A stretch of DNA of 64,000 nucleotides, taken from assembly GCA_018806915.1 (NCBI GenBank), contig JAGKQI010000087.1, positions 992,001-1,056,000 on the forward strand, read 5' to 3'. Below, piece by piece: positions 33,216 to 44,039 of the stretch (position 1 is its first letter; each line of letters begins with the position of its first letter). This stretch comes from Phytophthora colocasiae. Lineage: Eukaryota; Oomycota; Peronosporomycetes; Peronosporales; Peronosporaceae. Below the pieces are notes generated by a model. The model was not told the origin of the DNA. It did no database searches and saw only the letters and a program-made list of their open reading frames with translations. The translations under genes were made by a program, and so were the position numbers.

Positions 33216-34170
33216 ATGCGGTTGGAGAATCCGCCGACGAGTGCGTCGGCGTTGACCGCACTTCCAATGATGAGTTGGAAGCGCTTCGCGCGAGACTTGT
33301 ACGATGGACGCATCGAACAAATTTGCATTCTCTCGGATATCGAGAGAGTGGATCGCGAAGCCGAAGAGCTGAAGCAGCTCGTCGTCGATGGGATCACTGA
33401 GGGTGATGACTCCCTCAGTGCGAAGACTAAGAAGCAGCGCTTCGAAGAGCAGAGTTGGGACTCGTTGAGGTCGAGTCCCTACTACGAAGTTCTGCGGGAG
33501 TACAAGGATGTACTCCCGGACGAGATTCCTTCGGAGCTCCCGAAGGACAAGGGCGTACAGCACGAGATTGATCTCGTGCCGGGGCACGAAGCACTGTGTT
33601 ACACGACAGTGGCCACTGGCGCGTGAACAAGTGCAAGCGATCGACGACTTCTTTGAAAGTCGTCGTCTTGCAGGTCAAGTGCGGGAGTCAAAGTCCCCGC
33701 ACAGTGCCCCAACGTTCTGTGTTAAGAAACCACAGGGCGGCTGGCGCATCGTTCATGCGTACAACAAGTTGAACGATGCGACGATACCGGCGCAGACGCC
33801 GATACCGCGAAAAGATGTTATCATCGATTCGATGGCCTTGAGCACTATCTTCAGTGCTCTAGATCTGCGTGATGGACTCTATCAGATCCTCATGCGTGAG
33901 AGGGACATCCCTCTCACAGCGGTAAGCACTCCAAGCGGTATGCTTTGGGAGTGGCTCGTCATGCCACAGGGGCTTAAGAACGCCCCTGCGACGTTCAATA
34001 GATGTGTGACACATCTATTGCGCTCGGTGCGCGACTTCGCACCGAGCTACTTCGACGACGTGTTCGTCCACAGCCGGGCTGTGAACGGGAAGACGGACAT
34101 TGAGATGCACAAGGTGCATCTCCGGAAGCTGCTAGAGCTTATGAGGAAACTTAGCTCTATGCGAACCTGA
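33216..34170 (+). pseudogene. element A reverse transcriptase
   Basis: Two frames joined near 33588. The first carries the approach to RT (EVLREYKDVLPDEIPSELPK); the second has GGWRIVHAYNKLND, FSALDLRDGLYQI (first catalytic Asp), MPQGLKNAPATFN, and PSYFDDVFVHS (catalytic DD). Relative to the copy at 38966-39809 there is one extra base near 33588 and one fewer near 34150, so element A's RT is inactive while its motifs are intact. Confidence 0.88.
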
Positions 34171-34202
34171 AGAAGTGTATCTTCGGGGCGAGCGAGATAC
34201 CC

Positions 34203-35040
34203 GTGCTGGGGTGTCTCGTGGGGAAAGACGGCGTGCGCCCTGACCCAGAGAAGGTCAGAGTGATCAATGAATGGCCCACGCCATCCAATGTGAAGGAACT
34301 GAGGCAGTTCCTTGGACTTGCCACGTACTTGTGCAAGTACGTGGACAACTATGCGGGCAAGATTCGCCCGTTGTCACAGCTTCTTAAGAAAGAAGCTGAG
34401 TGGATTTGGACGACCGAGTGCGAGGAGGCATTCGGTGCAGTCAAGCAGGGCTTGACTGAAGCGCCGATCTTGGCCGTGGCGGACCAAGATCGTCCATTTC
34501 ACGTAGTGTGCGATGCATCCGACTTTGCAATCGGATGTGCATTGATGCAACACGATCACGAAGGGCGTGATCGCGTGGTCTACTATCAAGCGCGTCAGGT
34601 GGAGCCAGCTGAGCGTAACTACCCCGTACATGACAAGGAGCTCCTTGCCATGAAGTATGCACTCGCAAAGTTCCGAGTGTATCTACTTGGTAGTAGACCG
34701 TTCGTGGTCTATACAGACCACGCATCATTGCGTACGGCGATTAAGTCGCCGCATATCTCGCAACGTATGGCGAGATGGTTGTCCTTCTTCGCGGAGTACA
34801 ACTTCCGGGTGGAGTACAAACCCGGAAGACTCAATGTAGTGGCCGACGCGTTATCGCGTCGACCTGACTATGCGGAGACGGTCGACGCCAACGCAATTGG
34901 CGTCGTTAGGACAAGTGTGCCGTCGTCAACGTTGATTGACGACGTGAAGAACGCGTATGCAAGGGATGCAGACGCGAAGGGGGTTGGAGTTCCTTGCAGC
35001 ATCTTCCGACGTGGCGCGTCGAAAGCTAACCCCTCATATT
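34203..35040 (+). CDS. element A RT thumb and RNase H
   Basis: Continues RT (PDPEKVRVINEWPTPSNVKE, LRQFLGLATYLCKYV) into Ty3-type RNase H with VVCDASDFAIGCAL (Asp), EKNYPVHDKELLA-like Glu motif (ERNYPVHDKELLAMKYALAK), and VYTDHASL (Asp). The family signature SFFAEYNFRVEYKPGR and ADALSRRPD follows. Dense hairpins: arms of 11 bp at 34321-34344. Confidence 0.9.
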
Positions 35041-35800
35041 TGAGCTCGTGTACACCGCTATCGTGTACACGAAGGCCTACTGTTGTACAGTGCGGTAGAC
35101 GATAATGCGGATCGCATGGTCGTTCCGAATGAACATGACCTCAGAACAACCCGATGCATGCCTCGACACGGCACCGTTCTATGTGAATGCCATGAGGCGT
35201 CAACGATTGCCGAGCATGCTCGGTGGGGTAGCTTCCTTCTTAAGTGGGGGAGGATCTACGGTTGCGTCCGAACAACCGCTGGATACAGCTGATAGCAGCA
35301 CACTATCAGCTGCGGCGACGCGTACGACGTCTCGTTCGAGCAAGAACGAGCGCGCGATGTCTGTGTCGGGCACAGACATGAGAGATGATAGAGAGTTGGC
35401 ACGGTCTGCTGCTGGCAATGGCGACAAGCTGAAAGGATTCAGCTCGGGTGCGCTAGACTTTGTCCAGCGAAGACAAGCCGTCATACGGTTTGTCCAGGAT
35501 GCTATCGCAGCTTCTGTCGATCGACAGAAGCTGAACGCTGACAATGTTGGTAGGGGGCAACATAAATGAATTCAAAGTGGGTTCATTAGTTTTGTTAGCT
35601 ACACAAAATCTGCCTAGACATGCAGTGTCTGACTTTGGAGCAAGCAAGCTTGCTCCAAGATTCATTGGGCCGTTCAAGGTACTTGAACGGCATGGTAACG
35701 CGTACCGGCTGGACATACCGTCCAGCATGAGGCTCCACCCGACCTTCTACGTCGGGCGGTTGAAGCCGTACGTGCAGCACGGACTACCTAGGGTTGGTAG
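35041..35800 (+). pseudogene. element A integrase remnant without catalytic core
   Basis: Reads the run-in LLYSAVDDNADRMVVPNEHD, then jumps directly to LDTAPFYVNAMRRQRLPSML, which in intact relatives lies after the DDE core; about 200 residues including the zinc domain and all three catalytic acids are missing. The C-terminal SH3-like domain is present (NEFKVGSLVLLATQNLPRHA, MRLHPTFYVGRLKPY). The same deletion is in the 25968-27310 copy, so it predates both. A 26-bp perfect palindrome lies at 35508-35533. Confidence 0.82.
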
Positions 35801-37368
35801 TCCGACTGAGGAGTGCGAGAGGCCTGGAAGGCCTTCTCGAGATCGTCGACACGATCGACCAACTGGTTCACTCTCGTCCCAAGACCGGACGAGAGGTTCG
35901 AGGCAGTCTGAGCTGCCTCACAGACCTCAGCACGGAGGACACGAACCTCCTGCTTCAGAGCCGCTATCTCAGCGCTCTGTGTCTGATCCAGCGCAGCAAC
36001 TCGATCGTGCAAGGCACGATCGTCATGGTCATAGCGGTGACCATACGGGAGGAGTGTTCCCGCCCCCTCCGCCGCCGTGCGCGACGCGCGTGGAGCGACC
36101 CGCTGGATTGTTGAGCGGATCGTGGCTCATAAGATAACGAACTCTCAAGGGGTTCGTTTTCGAATTCGTTGAAGAGGATTTCCTCCCCATCGAGATACAT
36201 GGGAGCCGCGGAACGTCCTGATGGAGGACGTTCCGGAAATGGTGAGGGCGTACGAAGCCCACCATAACTTGCAGGGGTAAGCCCTGCACGAGGAGTGCTG
36301 CGGTCAGCCACAGCACTCGGAGCTTTCGCGTGGCACAATACGACCACGGAGTTCCTTGATGTGATCGGGTACACGGACGACCGTGTACCCCAGGAGATCA
36401 CTTTCAGTGAGACGTGTTGCCAAGGGTTGGCAACACGGGCAGGGGGTGCTAAAGGGAACGGCACATGGGATCCCCGCTTCCATGGACTGATCATGGAGGC
36501 GTTCACACTTACCACGCGTAGTGTAAGTGTAGTAGCGATCGCGAGCCGCAGCAACGCGCTCGCGATATGCCTTCGGGTCTTTGTTGAAGTTTTCAACAAA
36601 GGCGTTCCACGACTGACAAAGTGCCTGCCATTCTGGCACTTTGCTCTTGCGCGAAGTCTTCTTCGCTGCATAGTATCGGAGCTCATGGAAGAGCCCGATA
36701 TAGTAGTCGCGTCTTCGAGTCTCGGACTCAAAGACAACCTTAGCGGCGACGTCGTCGTCGTTGATACTGTTGCATGAGTACAACAGTATCGGGTTCGGTG
36801 GTGAACTAGCACCGAACCGGTCATGGATTTCTGCCTCAGTAGGCATCCATGGTGTGCGCACTGGCGGATCAGTGCGCGGGGCAGTGAGCGCCCTCGACAT
36901 GGGGGACGCTTCATCATCACTGCGCGGACGCTTCGAGCTTGAAGCGTCCGAGGCCTCATAACGAGGTCGTCGAGATCCCACGGGTGGGTCTGACGTGTCT
37001 TCAGACGAAGACACGGGAGCGGGAGCCTTGACATCAACCTCCCCCTCCTCGACATCCTCCTCGTAGTCGAGGATGTCTTCGTAGTCCTCTCCAAAGAGTT
37101 CTTTGAGAGGGACAGCAGGATTCTTAATCTCTGCTAGAGAAGAAGACTTCTTCTCATGCTTCTCCTTATGGAGAGCATGGTACTTGGTGACAGAGAGCTT
37201 CTCTGTCGGACCGCTGGAAGCAGCAGTGCTAGTGGGCACTGCTGAGGTCGTTGTTCCTGCTGCAGAGGCAGCAGGTGAGGCGTTGCGCGTCCGCAGAAGC
37301 GGACGGAGACGTGGGCGTTGGCGAGTCCATTGCTCGGATTTCTCTCGGGAACTTGACGGTCTTGTCAA
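35788..37368 (-). pseudogene. antisense ORF of element A with C-terminal coiled coil
   Basis: Starts 55 bases inside the 3' LTR and runs opposite to pol. 36304-37368 is open (354 codons): a basic N-terminus, an acidic region (DYEDILDYEEDVEEGEVDVK), a Ser/Pro-rich part with RPRYEASDASSSKRPRS, then a helical Arg/Tyr-rich segment (YIGLFHELRYYAAKK). After two frame breaks (near 36300 and 36060) it ends in a heptad coiled coil at 35788-36012 (AEIAALKQEVRVLRAEV; LGTRVNQLVDRVDDLEK), with stop at 35788 near the end of pol. The coil is also open in the 27.1-kb copy. I do not recognise the family. Confidence 0.6.
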
Positions 37369-37422
37369 GTTCTGTTGATTGACGTATCGAGACCGATACG
37401 TCGAATCTTAATGGGGGGATGG

Positions 37423-38555
37423 TGTAACGGGGTTACACGTATAAGTGGTAGTACCACTTGTAACTCTAACAGTTAGGATAACTGTTAGAGGTTGGAAATG
37501 GGCCTCAGACCTTGGTGTGCTGTACACACCAATGGATACGGAAAATAATTAATATCTGTTGTTCTAGCACTACCCACCTGTTAAGTACTTCCAGGCCCCT
37601 ATCCACCTGTTGTTAGTACCGCCAACCTGTTATCCTGCCAAATGCATTAGCATTCTATTTCATAGGTTACCGCCTTGAAACGATAATCCATTGCGGTCCC
37701 GCATCATGAGGACTACTGCAATGAGAAGACTGGGGAGAGACTGCTTCGCCACTCTCCATGGTCGGGTCACACGCGCACTCACTGGGTAAAAAGGAAAATA
37801 TAGATGCTTTTGTTTTGCTCACAGCGTGCAGTTCACGCTCTTGAGTAGATAAGATGCTGAAGCATCCACCGTGGTGGACATATCCTTAAGAAATTTTCCT
37901 CGATTCTTGTGCTGTCGGTAGAACATAGATCAGGAACATGGACTTGATATAACCTTACAGGAGCTTCTATATGACTTAAGCGCCTCCATAGTTGAGTAAG
38001 GCCAGTCTTAGGAAGGAACGGTTTTCAATATCTGGTGAACGCTCGTCACCAACAGCTATTCATATTAACAGCAAAGCAGGGATGAATACCTGTTGAAACG
38101 CAACAGGTTTGCGGTACTAACAACAGGTGATCAGTGACCAGGAGTACTGAACAGGTGAGCAGTGCTAAAACAACAGATAATAAATAGCCGCCAATGGATA
38201 CATAGGCGAACCACATTATTGGGTGGTTCGTGTGCATTTGTGCATATTATTGGTAGAAAGTAACGGATTTCTACCAATCACTGAGCAGAGTTTCTGCCAA
38301 CCACACGTTGGCAGACCCTTTAGAAATAGATAACAAACAGTTCAAATAGTTTTAGGAGGTCCATAATTGGCTTATGCCAAATTCAATAACAGTTCTCATT
38401 TTACGGTATTTTGCAGTTTTTAATTTAGTTATATTTGATTTAATTATACTTATTTAAATAAGTATACTTAAATTAAGTCTATTCTAATTGCACGCTTCCT
38501 CATACACGTAAGCGCACGTGTACGCCATCTAATAGGTCTAGGTAGACCCATTACA
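37423..38555 (+). repeat. 3' LTR of element A, interrupted by a MITE
   Basis: Starts TGTAACGGGG right after the polypurine tract and ends CCCATTACA. Without the insert and its 9-bp duplication it is about 470 bp, matching the 5' LTR except for an 8-bp extra stretch near 38343 and a few substitutions. Confidence 0.9.
37540..38192. mobile_element. Mutator-like MITE, 653 bp
   Basis: Flanked by a 9-bp duplication AATGGATAC (37531-37539 and 38193-38201), typical of Mutator-like elements. Ends form terminal inverted repeats of roughly 95 bp (both containing ATCTGTTGTT, TAGCACT and several CACCTGTT units). No transposase is encoded. Confidence 0.82.
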
Positions 38556-38965
38556 CCTCAGCACTAGCAGCAGGTATCCAATGACTCTCGTCCAGCAGGC
38601 ACAAGTTTGTCTTCGAGTTCTGAGCTGTCATGTGGCTGCTGCGTGGTTGAGGCTGTCATACAGACACTATGCAGAAATCAAGCTGGCGAGCGCTTCAAGA
38701 GCAACAGCGTAACGATGGCTACGTTTTCGGATCTCGTTCTCGCGCTGAAATGCAGCGAGAGCGCGTTCCCCCCCCCCCCCCCACCTTGCTCTCGCTGCTC
38801 TGCGAGGAATCTCAATCGAACGAGCCGAAAGCAGCGACTGACGCGCGTCCATAAATGCCGCGCACAATGCGACGTAGAGACGCGTCTAGCCAGGGCTAAT
38901 AAGGCGCGGAAGAGCCTGCTCTTCATGTGTCTGTAACACTCCAACCGCTCCCGAAGCAGCGCCGC

Positions 38966-39809
38966 CGTACAGCACGAGATTGATCTCGTGCCGGACACGA
39001 AGTACTGTGTTACACGACAGTGGCCACTGGCGCGTGAACAAGTGCAAGCGATCGACGACTTCTTTGAAAGTCGTCGTCTTGCGGGTCAAGTGCGGGAGTC
39101 AAAGTCCCCGCACAGTGCCCCAACGTTCTGTGTTGCGCTCGGTACGCGACTTCGCACCGAGCTACTTCGACGACGTGTTCGTCCACAGCCGGACTGTGAA
39201 CGGGAAGACGGACATTGAGATGCACAAGGTGCATCTCCGGAAGCTGCTAGAGCTTATGAGGAAGCATAAGCTCTATGCGAACCTGAAGAAGTGCATCTTC
39301 GGGGCGAGCGAGATACCCGTGCTGGGGTGTCTCGTGGGGAAAGACGGCGCTCGCCCTGACCCTGAGAAGGTCAGAGTGATCAATGAATGACCCACGCCAT
39401 CCAATGTGAAGGAACTGAGGCAGTTCCTTGGGCGCAAGATTTGCCCGTTGTCACAGCTTCTTAAGAAAGAAGCTGGGTGGATTTGGACGACCGAGTGCGA
39501 GGAGGCATTCGGTGCAGTCAAGCAGGGCTTGACTGAAGCGCCGATCTTGGCCGTGGCGGACCAAGATCGTCCATTTCACGTAGTGTGCGATGCATCCGAC
39601 TTTGCAATCGGATGTGCATTGATGCAACACGATCACGAAGGGCGTGATCGCGTGGTCTACTATCAAGCGCGTCAGGTGAAGCCAGCTGAGCGTAACTACC
39701 CCGTACATGACAAGGGGCTCCTTGCCATGAAGTATGCACTCGCAAAGTTCCGAGTGTATCTACTTGGGAGTAGACCGTTCGTGGTCTATACAGACCACGC
39801 ATCATTGCG
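38966..39809 (+). mobile_element. rearranged RT/RNase H fragment of the element A/B family
   Basis: Reads the RT lead-in (CVTRQWPLAREQVQAIDDFF), skips the RT palm to SVRDFAPSYFDDVFVHSR, then the thumb and RNase H (FHVVCDASDFAIGCAL) to VYTDHASLR. A second deletion removes the segment around FLGLATYLCKYVDNY. It preserves a hairpin lost in element A: GCATA/TATGC near 39265. The flanking 38561-38965 is unassigned and contains a run of 15 C (38768-38782). Confidence 0.82.
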
Positions 39810-39848
39810 GAATGCGCTTTCCAAGAGCTGTCGTGATGCCTGACATAG

Positions 39849-40004
39849 ATGCTAATGAATATTCGGACCAGTGACGACGATACTAACGGGGGTTTGGATG
39901 ACTCGCAAGATGAGGAGGAAGAAGAGGAGTCTGACAGTGAGTTAGGGAAATACTATGACACTACCTTTGACTACGAGGGCGAGATGAATTCTGACGAGCA
40001 ATAA
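39849..40004 (+). CDS. 51-codon acidic ORF, unknown
   Basis: Small frame starting MLMNIRTSDDDTNGG, then DEEEEEESDSELGKYYD and ending FDYEGEMNSDEQ. The composition resembles the acidic tails of pogo-like transposases such as the one ending at 268, so it may be a transposase tail fragment. It starts at the break point that ends the RT fragment. Confidence 0.3.
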   Translation: MLMNIRTSDDDTNGGLDDSQDEEEEEESDSELGKYYDTTFDYEGEMNSDEQ

Positions 40005-40371
40005 ACATGATGTAAATCCCATTCTTACGTGCTTTATGTGATGCTTCTCTTCCAAGAAAGTTGTATGTGATCACATCGTACTTGGTCACGCGATCTAATC
40101 ATGCGACCAAACATCTATATGACCTGTACTATTGATTACCTGAGTAACTTGACGTTCTGGGTTTGCGTTTTGTGTTCCTTCTCTACCAAAGCACCTGCAA
40201 AAACAGAGCTAACCTCTCCACCCTAGTTCCGCATCACTACTATTCTGTCTATAGTAATTAGTCTGTGTGCGAAAATAGTCTAAGTTCGAAATTAGTCTTA
40301 GTCAGACTATTACTGTGTTTGTTGGAAATTTAAAGTAAGGACATAGTCTAACCAGCCAGCTTCAAAAATAG

Positions 40372-40430
40372 TCTTAGTGGTTAATGGTGCAGATCTCGGC
40401 TGGGTTCGAGTCACCCACCACACTTTTGCT
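40372..40430 (+). repeat. tRNA-derived SINE-like relic
   Basis: An A-box-like TAGTGGTTAATGG and a B-box-like GGTTCGAGTCACC at tRNA-like spacing, without a full cloverleaf. AGTCTTAGT/AGACTA repeats lie on its upstream side (40255-40375). Similar material occurs near 44760-45000. Confidence 0.4.
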
Positions 40431-40486
40431 TCCTAAGCAATTTGTTCGCTTTGCAGTGGTCTAAGAGGATACTGTCGCGAAGTCGG

Positions 40487-41318
40487 TGAAACTTTGGTCG
40501 CGGATCAGGTGGCGTATAGTGAACCCGGTTATACGACTACTGAAAAGTGGTTTTCAGAGTCGTACAACGTAGGTGGGTGGGTGGTACCTTGCGGTATCCT
40601 CGTGGGTTCGTTGTCATGGGAATTTGACCCTCACCGGAGTCTGGGCTTTACAGGTGAAGAGAAGTTGGGGGTTTCCTTGGTGTCTGGTGTCGGAATTCAG
40701 GAAATCCTTCCAGGAGCGTTCGGGAGTCGGAATTTCTGGAAACCGAAGTGTTTTCCAGGAAGTCGATAGTCGCAGTGAGATTTGTCACCAGAGAAAAGTC
40801 TGATATCTGAGATCACTTGGTTTTCAGAGTCTTGGTCACTCAGAGTGGGGGATACCAGAGTCTTGAGCAGGATATCATAGTACGGAGCATCAATGCTTCA
40901 ACGTACACGGAGTTCTTGAGGGGTTGCGCGGGTGCGCGGCGTCCGGCGCGCGATACTTGGTCTCTGCGGGTAAGTAATGTAGATCCTTGAACCATCATCG
41001 TCGCGCTGGACGGTAACGGGATGAGGTCTCTCAGAGATACATTCTTCTGAGAGACTTTCCGCCAGAAATTAGGCACTCATCGTCGGGGAAAGTCCGGTGA
41101 CCAGACAGAGTGTATTTGACCTTCAGAGTTGTGCACACTCTGAAGTACACTTCTGGTCCTTTGGGCCCCATTTACAGTCAGGCGAAGGTTTATTCACAAT
41201 CTTTCACAGATGTCACACGGTGCGGTCGCGTTCCAAACTCCCCCTCGCATAGAATCCATAATATAACCAATCACACAGTAACGCCTGTCGCTCGAAAATC
41301 GGAAATAGCATCATGTCA
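40487..41318 (-). repeat. solo LTR of element 1 family, short form
   Basis: 832 bp; minus strand starts TGACATGATG and ends near GTTTCA. Aligns to both ends of the element 1 LTR but lacks its internal 0.85 kb. No clear target duplication is seen, so it may be old or a remnant of recombination. Confidence 0.8.
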
Positions 41319-41643
41319 ATACAAAGTTTAGATGGCTATAAAGGCCGCAACTGTGCTTCCTATCCGCGTTAAACTGTTTTCTTCGCAGCAAATGTTTGTG
41401 GGGCGTTAGAGGTTTTGGAAGTGCCGACCAAGTGCAACCACTTCTAGAGACACAATTTGCTTAACACATATGTCTGATGGTACCTCTGCTTCGGTGGTAG
41501 GGGTGTCGGTAGAGCGCAGTGATTGCACTTCTTTCTTTTACTCTGCGCCATCACACTTCCTTTTGGAATAATTCCTACCATGAAGTCTACGGCGCCCTGT
41601 GGGGGCTGGTCCTGTCCATTGCTGACCGAAGTGTTCCCGTCAC

Positions 41644-43165
41644 GTGCATCCCTTCTGTGGACGACCCACCGGAAAAGAGGGATATGGGCAACCTGTGGTC
41701 TGTCCTGAGTGTGATAGTGCTGACGCGTCCACGTTGAACACCACCTCAGATGCGGTGACAATGTCGGACAGTGACAGCGACTCCGGTGTCGTGTGCGAGC
41801 TACCTACGCAGCTCTCATTTTTTTCCGCCAACGCTCCCGGAACCCGCAAGTCGTGACCAGTGTTGGCCATTGCCGAAAAGCTGTCCGCTGGATGATACAA
41901 TACGAGGCCGCGCATGGAGACAAAGGCATGTATGCTAAAGCTGTAGATAGATATCCTGTTATTTTCATCTCGGCTACGCGTGCTGCAAATTGGGCCAAGG
42001 TCTTAGACTGGTGAAAGAAACTCGAAAAGATACTCAATACAGAGCGTGGTGCAATCTCTGTTTCGGCGCGGCGCCGTGGTGGGAGGCAGCGTCTCGGAGC
42101 CAAGGTCATTGGTGGGCGTGGGAGACGTAGAAGCGCTTGGGTAGAGTGTCTATATGCACTGTTTCGAGACGAATTTGACCGCCTTCGGAAGCTTAGGGTA
42201 AAGTTTGAGCCAGCTTTGTTCCTACAACTCGCAAAGCACATCCTGCGCGACAGCACGGAGCACTTCAACAAGAGCGTGGATGCAGATGCACTTATCATTG
42301 ACATGATTACGGGTCCAATGCTTCACGGATAACCAGATCGTTATCAGGAGTCAGACAGGAAAGAAGCAGCTTAGTGAAGCGAAGATCTTGCACATCGAGA
42401 AGCAGGGTGCCTTCCACCGTGGCGAACTACAACGAGGATTTGCGGACGGATCGCTTGATGAGAATGTGATTGAAAACATTGATGAAACTTACTTTGTCGT
42501 TGACTTCGACAACGGCAAGACCCTTGGTTTTTGCGGGGATGAGACAGTCAAATATGCTGATGTCGTATCTGTGGGCGAAGGTATGATCATGGTGGTCTGG
42601 ATTTCCGGTGGTGCAAGTGCACAGATCTATCCCTCAATGATGATCTTCACAACTCTGACGGGAATTATCCTATACACGGAGTGCCGACAAAACCCCAGGT
42701 GTGTGCTATCGCTCGAGTAAAAAGGGTGGATGACTCAGAAATTGTTTCGAGAATATCTGAAGGAGAGACGGCCTATTCGTGCAGACGTGCGTGGGCGGAA
42801 GAAAATCGTGTATCTCGACAACTGCCCCGGTCATCTAGAGGCCAGCGAATGCCGAGCTGAACTAGATGCAATTTAACTCCGATCTAGAGCCCCCCCCCCC
42901 TCCCCCCTGATCTCTGCCAGCCAGCAGACTCATTCGTTATATCGAAGATAAAAGACGCGTGCAAAGCCAAGTGGAACGAGAAAAAGATGGCGCTCATCAA
43001 AGACGGATGCTGGCAAAACAAGATCAGGAAGGATGGCTCTTGGTCCGGTAAGTTGCAAAACCCTGGGAAGAATTTTCCCTGCAACTGGCTGCAGAGGCTG
43101 TCAGGGCCGTCAACCACCAAACAGACCGGGTATGCCATACGCACGCAAGGCGATGATACGGTGTA
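41644..43165 (+). pseudogene. pogo/Tc1-mariner-like DDE transposase relic
   Basis: Plus-strand transposase broken into several frames. N-terminal part: Cys pair and acidic stretch (MSDSDSDSG), then helical regions (CLYALFRDEFDRLRKLRVKF). DDE core: VIENIDETYFVVDFD (first Asp), KKIVYLDNCPGHLEA (second), and DLCQPADSFVISKIKDA (third), followed by the C-terminal KAKWNEKKMALIKDG. A C11-T-C6 run at 42890-42907 sits immediately before the third motif and shifts the frame. Related to but distinct from the gene at 268-1915. Confidence 0.78.
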
Positions 43166-43482
43166 GTTTATTCCTCGGGTTGATGGGACGTGATCAGTAG
43201 ATCTTCAAACCAGTTTGTGACAGAATTCTCTAACACTCAGCTGACAAGCAGATATCGAATGATTTCCTTGTGTACAAGGTCTTCATTTAGATATGTTGCA
43301 CTGAATCAGTGGGAGAATCAAATTAGAAAGTGCATTGACGTAAGGAAATGAGCCGCTGGTTTCGTAAACGATCCGGCATACAAGCAGTTATTTGGTCGCA
43401 GCAAAAGAGACGATCCGAAGTGCAAATTACGCGACCGCGGGGTTTCCAGGAAGAGATAGCACAGTGTCATCGTGACGAACTG

Positions 43483-43995
43483 TCAGGGTAGACCGGTGGT
43501 GAGCTCTGGTGAATGCCACGACGACGGCGGTGCGAAGAGCTGGAAGAAAGGTGAAAGTACGCACGTGTACTTAGTGATCATCTTCTGGAATGAAGCAGTT
43601 TGTACACGAAACACCGCGGCCACGACGTACCATTTGTCACAGTTCTTTAGTACAGTCAGCATCATGAACAGAACATCTTCGCTTTGATACGCGGTCTTTC
43701 GGCCACGCCCCGTGTTCCAATTCACCGCTAAGTGTACACGCACACGTGACCACAGCTGCTCAAACTCCGCTGGAGCAAAATTAGTCATAGTCATGATGCT
43801 ATCAGGATCCGATCTTAAGAAGGAGTGATACACTGGCGACGGGGAATCGAGTTCGTCATCAGAATCGTCCTGGGGAAGCAGGCGTACACGGGAGCGCACT
43901 TCTTCACGCGTGTTATTGATTTGCCGTAATGTAGCAACTCCACGGGCGACAACTTGCGGTTCAATAACTTGCGAGGGTGGCTGGGGGGCCGCCAC
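43483..43995 (-). pseudogene. N-terminal fragment of a Harbinger-like transposase
   Basis: A 170-codon frame with an acidic N-terminus and then MTMTNFAPAEFEQLWSRVRV, NTGRGRKTAYQSEDVLFMML, VLKNCDKWYVVAAVFRVQTA, the layout of the helical N-terminus of oomycete DDE_4 transposases. The frame ends before any catalytic motif; no DDE core follows in the downstream sequence. Judged truncated. Confidence 0.55.
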
Positions 43996-44039
43996 CTCTT
44001 GAGTTTCGGGCGGGTGCCATGTGACTTGCTAACAATGGA

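Larger units (their letters stand above)
30273..38555 (+). mobile_element. Ty3/gypsy element A, full-length, non-autonomous, hairpin-tiled
   Basis: LTRs at 30273-30732 and 37423-38555 (the second enlarged by a MITE), flanked by a 5-bp target duplication CCTCA (30268-30272 and 38556-38560). Primer binding site TGGTAGCACTTTG starts at 30735; polypurine tract AATGGGGGGATGG ends at 37422. Between them: gag, protease, spacer, RT, RNase H, an integrase lacking its catalytic core, and an antisense ORF. Indels break RT twice. Throughout, including the LTRs, the sequence is a near-continuous series of short hairpins. It probably depended on a full-length relative for integration. Confidence 0.93.

Noticed and set aside
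35964..37094. A 376-codon minus-strand ORF read as a separate gene
   Set aside because: Most of it is an out-of-frame shadow of the antisense ORF at 36304-37368; only its end belongs to that gene's continuation.
30273..38555. Endogenous virus instead of a retrotransposon
   Set aside because: Domain order, LTRs, primer site and target duplication are those of a Ty3/gypsy element and no envelope-like protein is present.
43160..43480. Continuation of the transposase relic as a separate gene
   Set aside because: Only short broken readings, no motif after the KAKWNEKK region ends.
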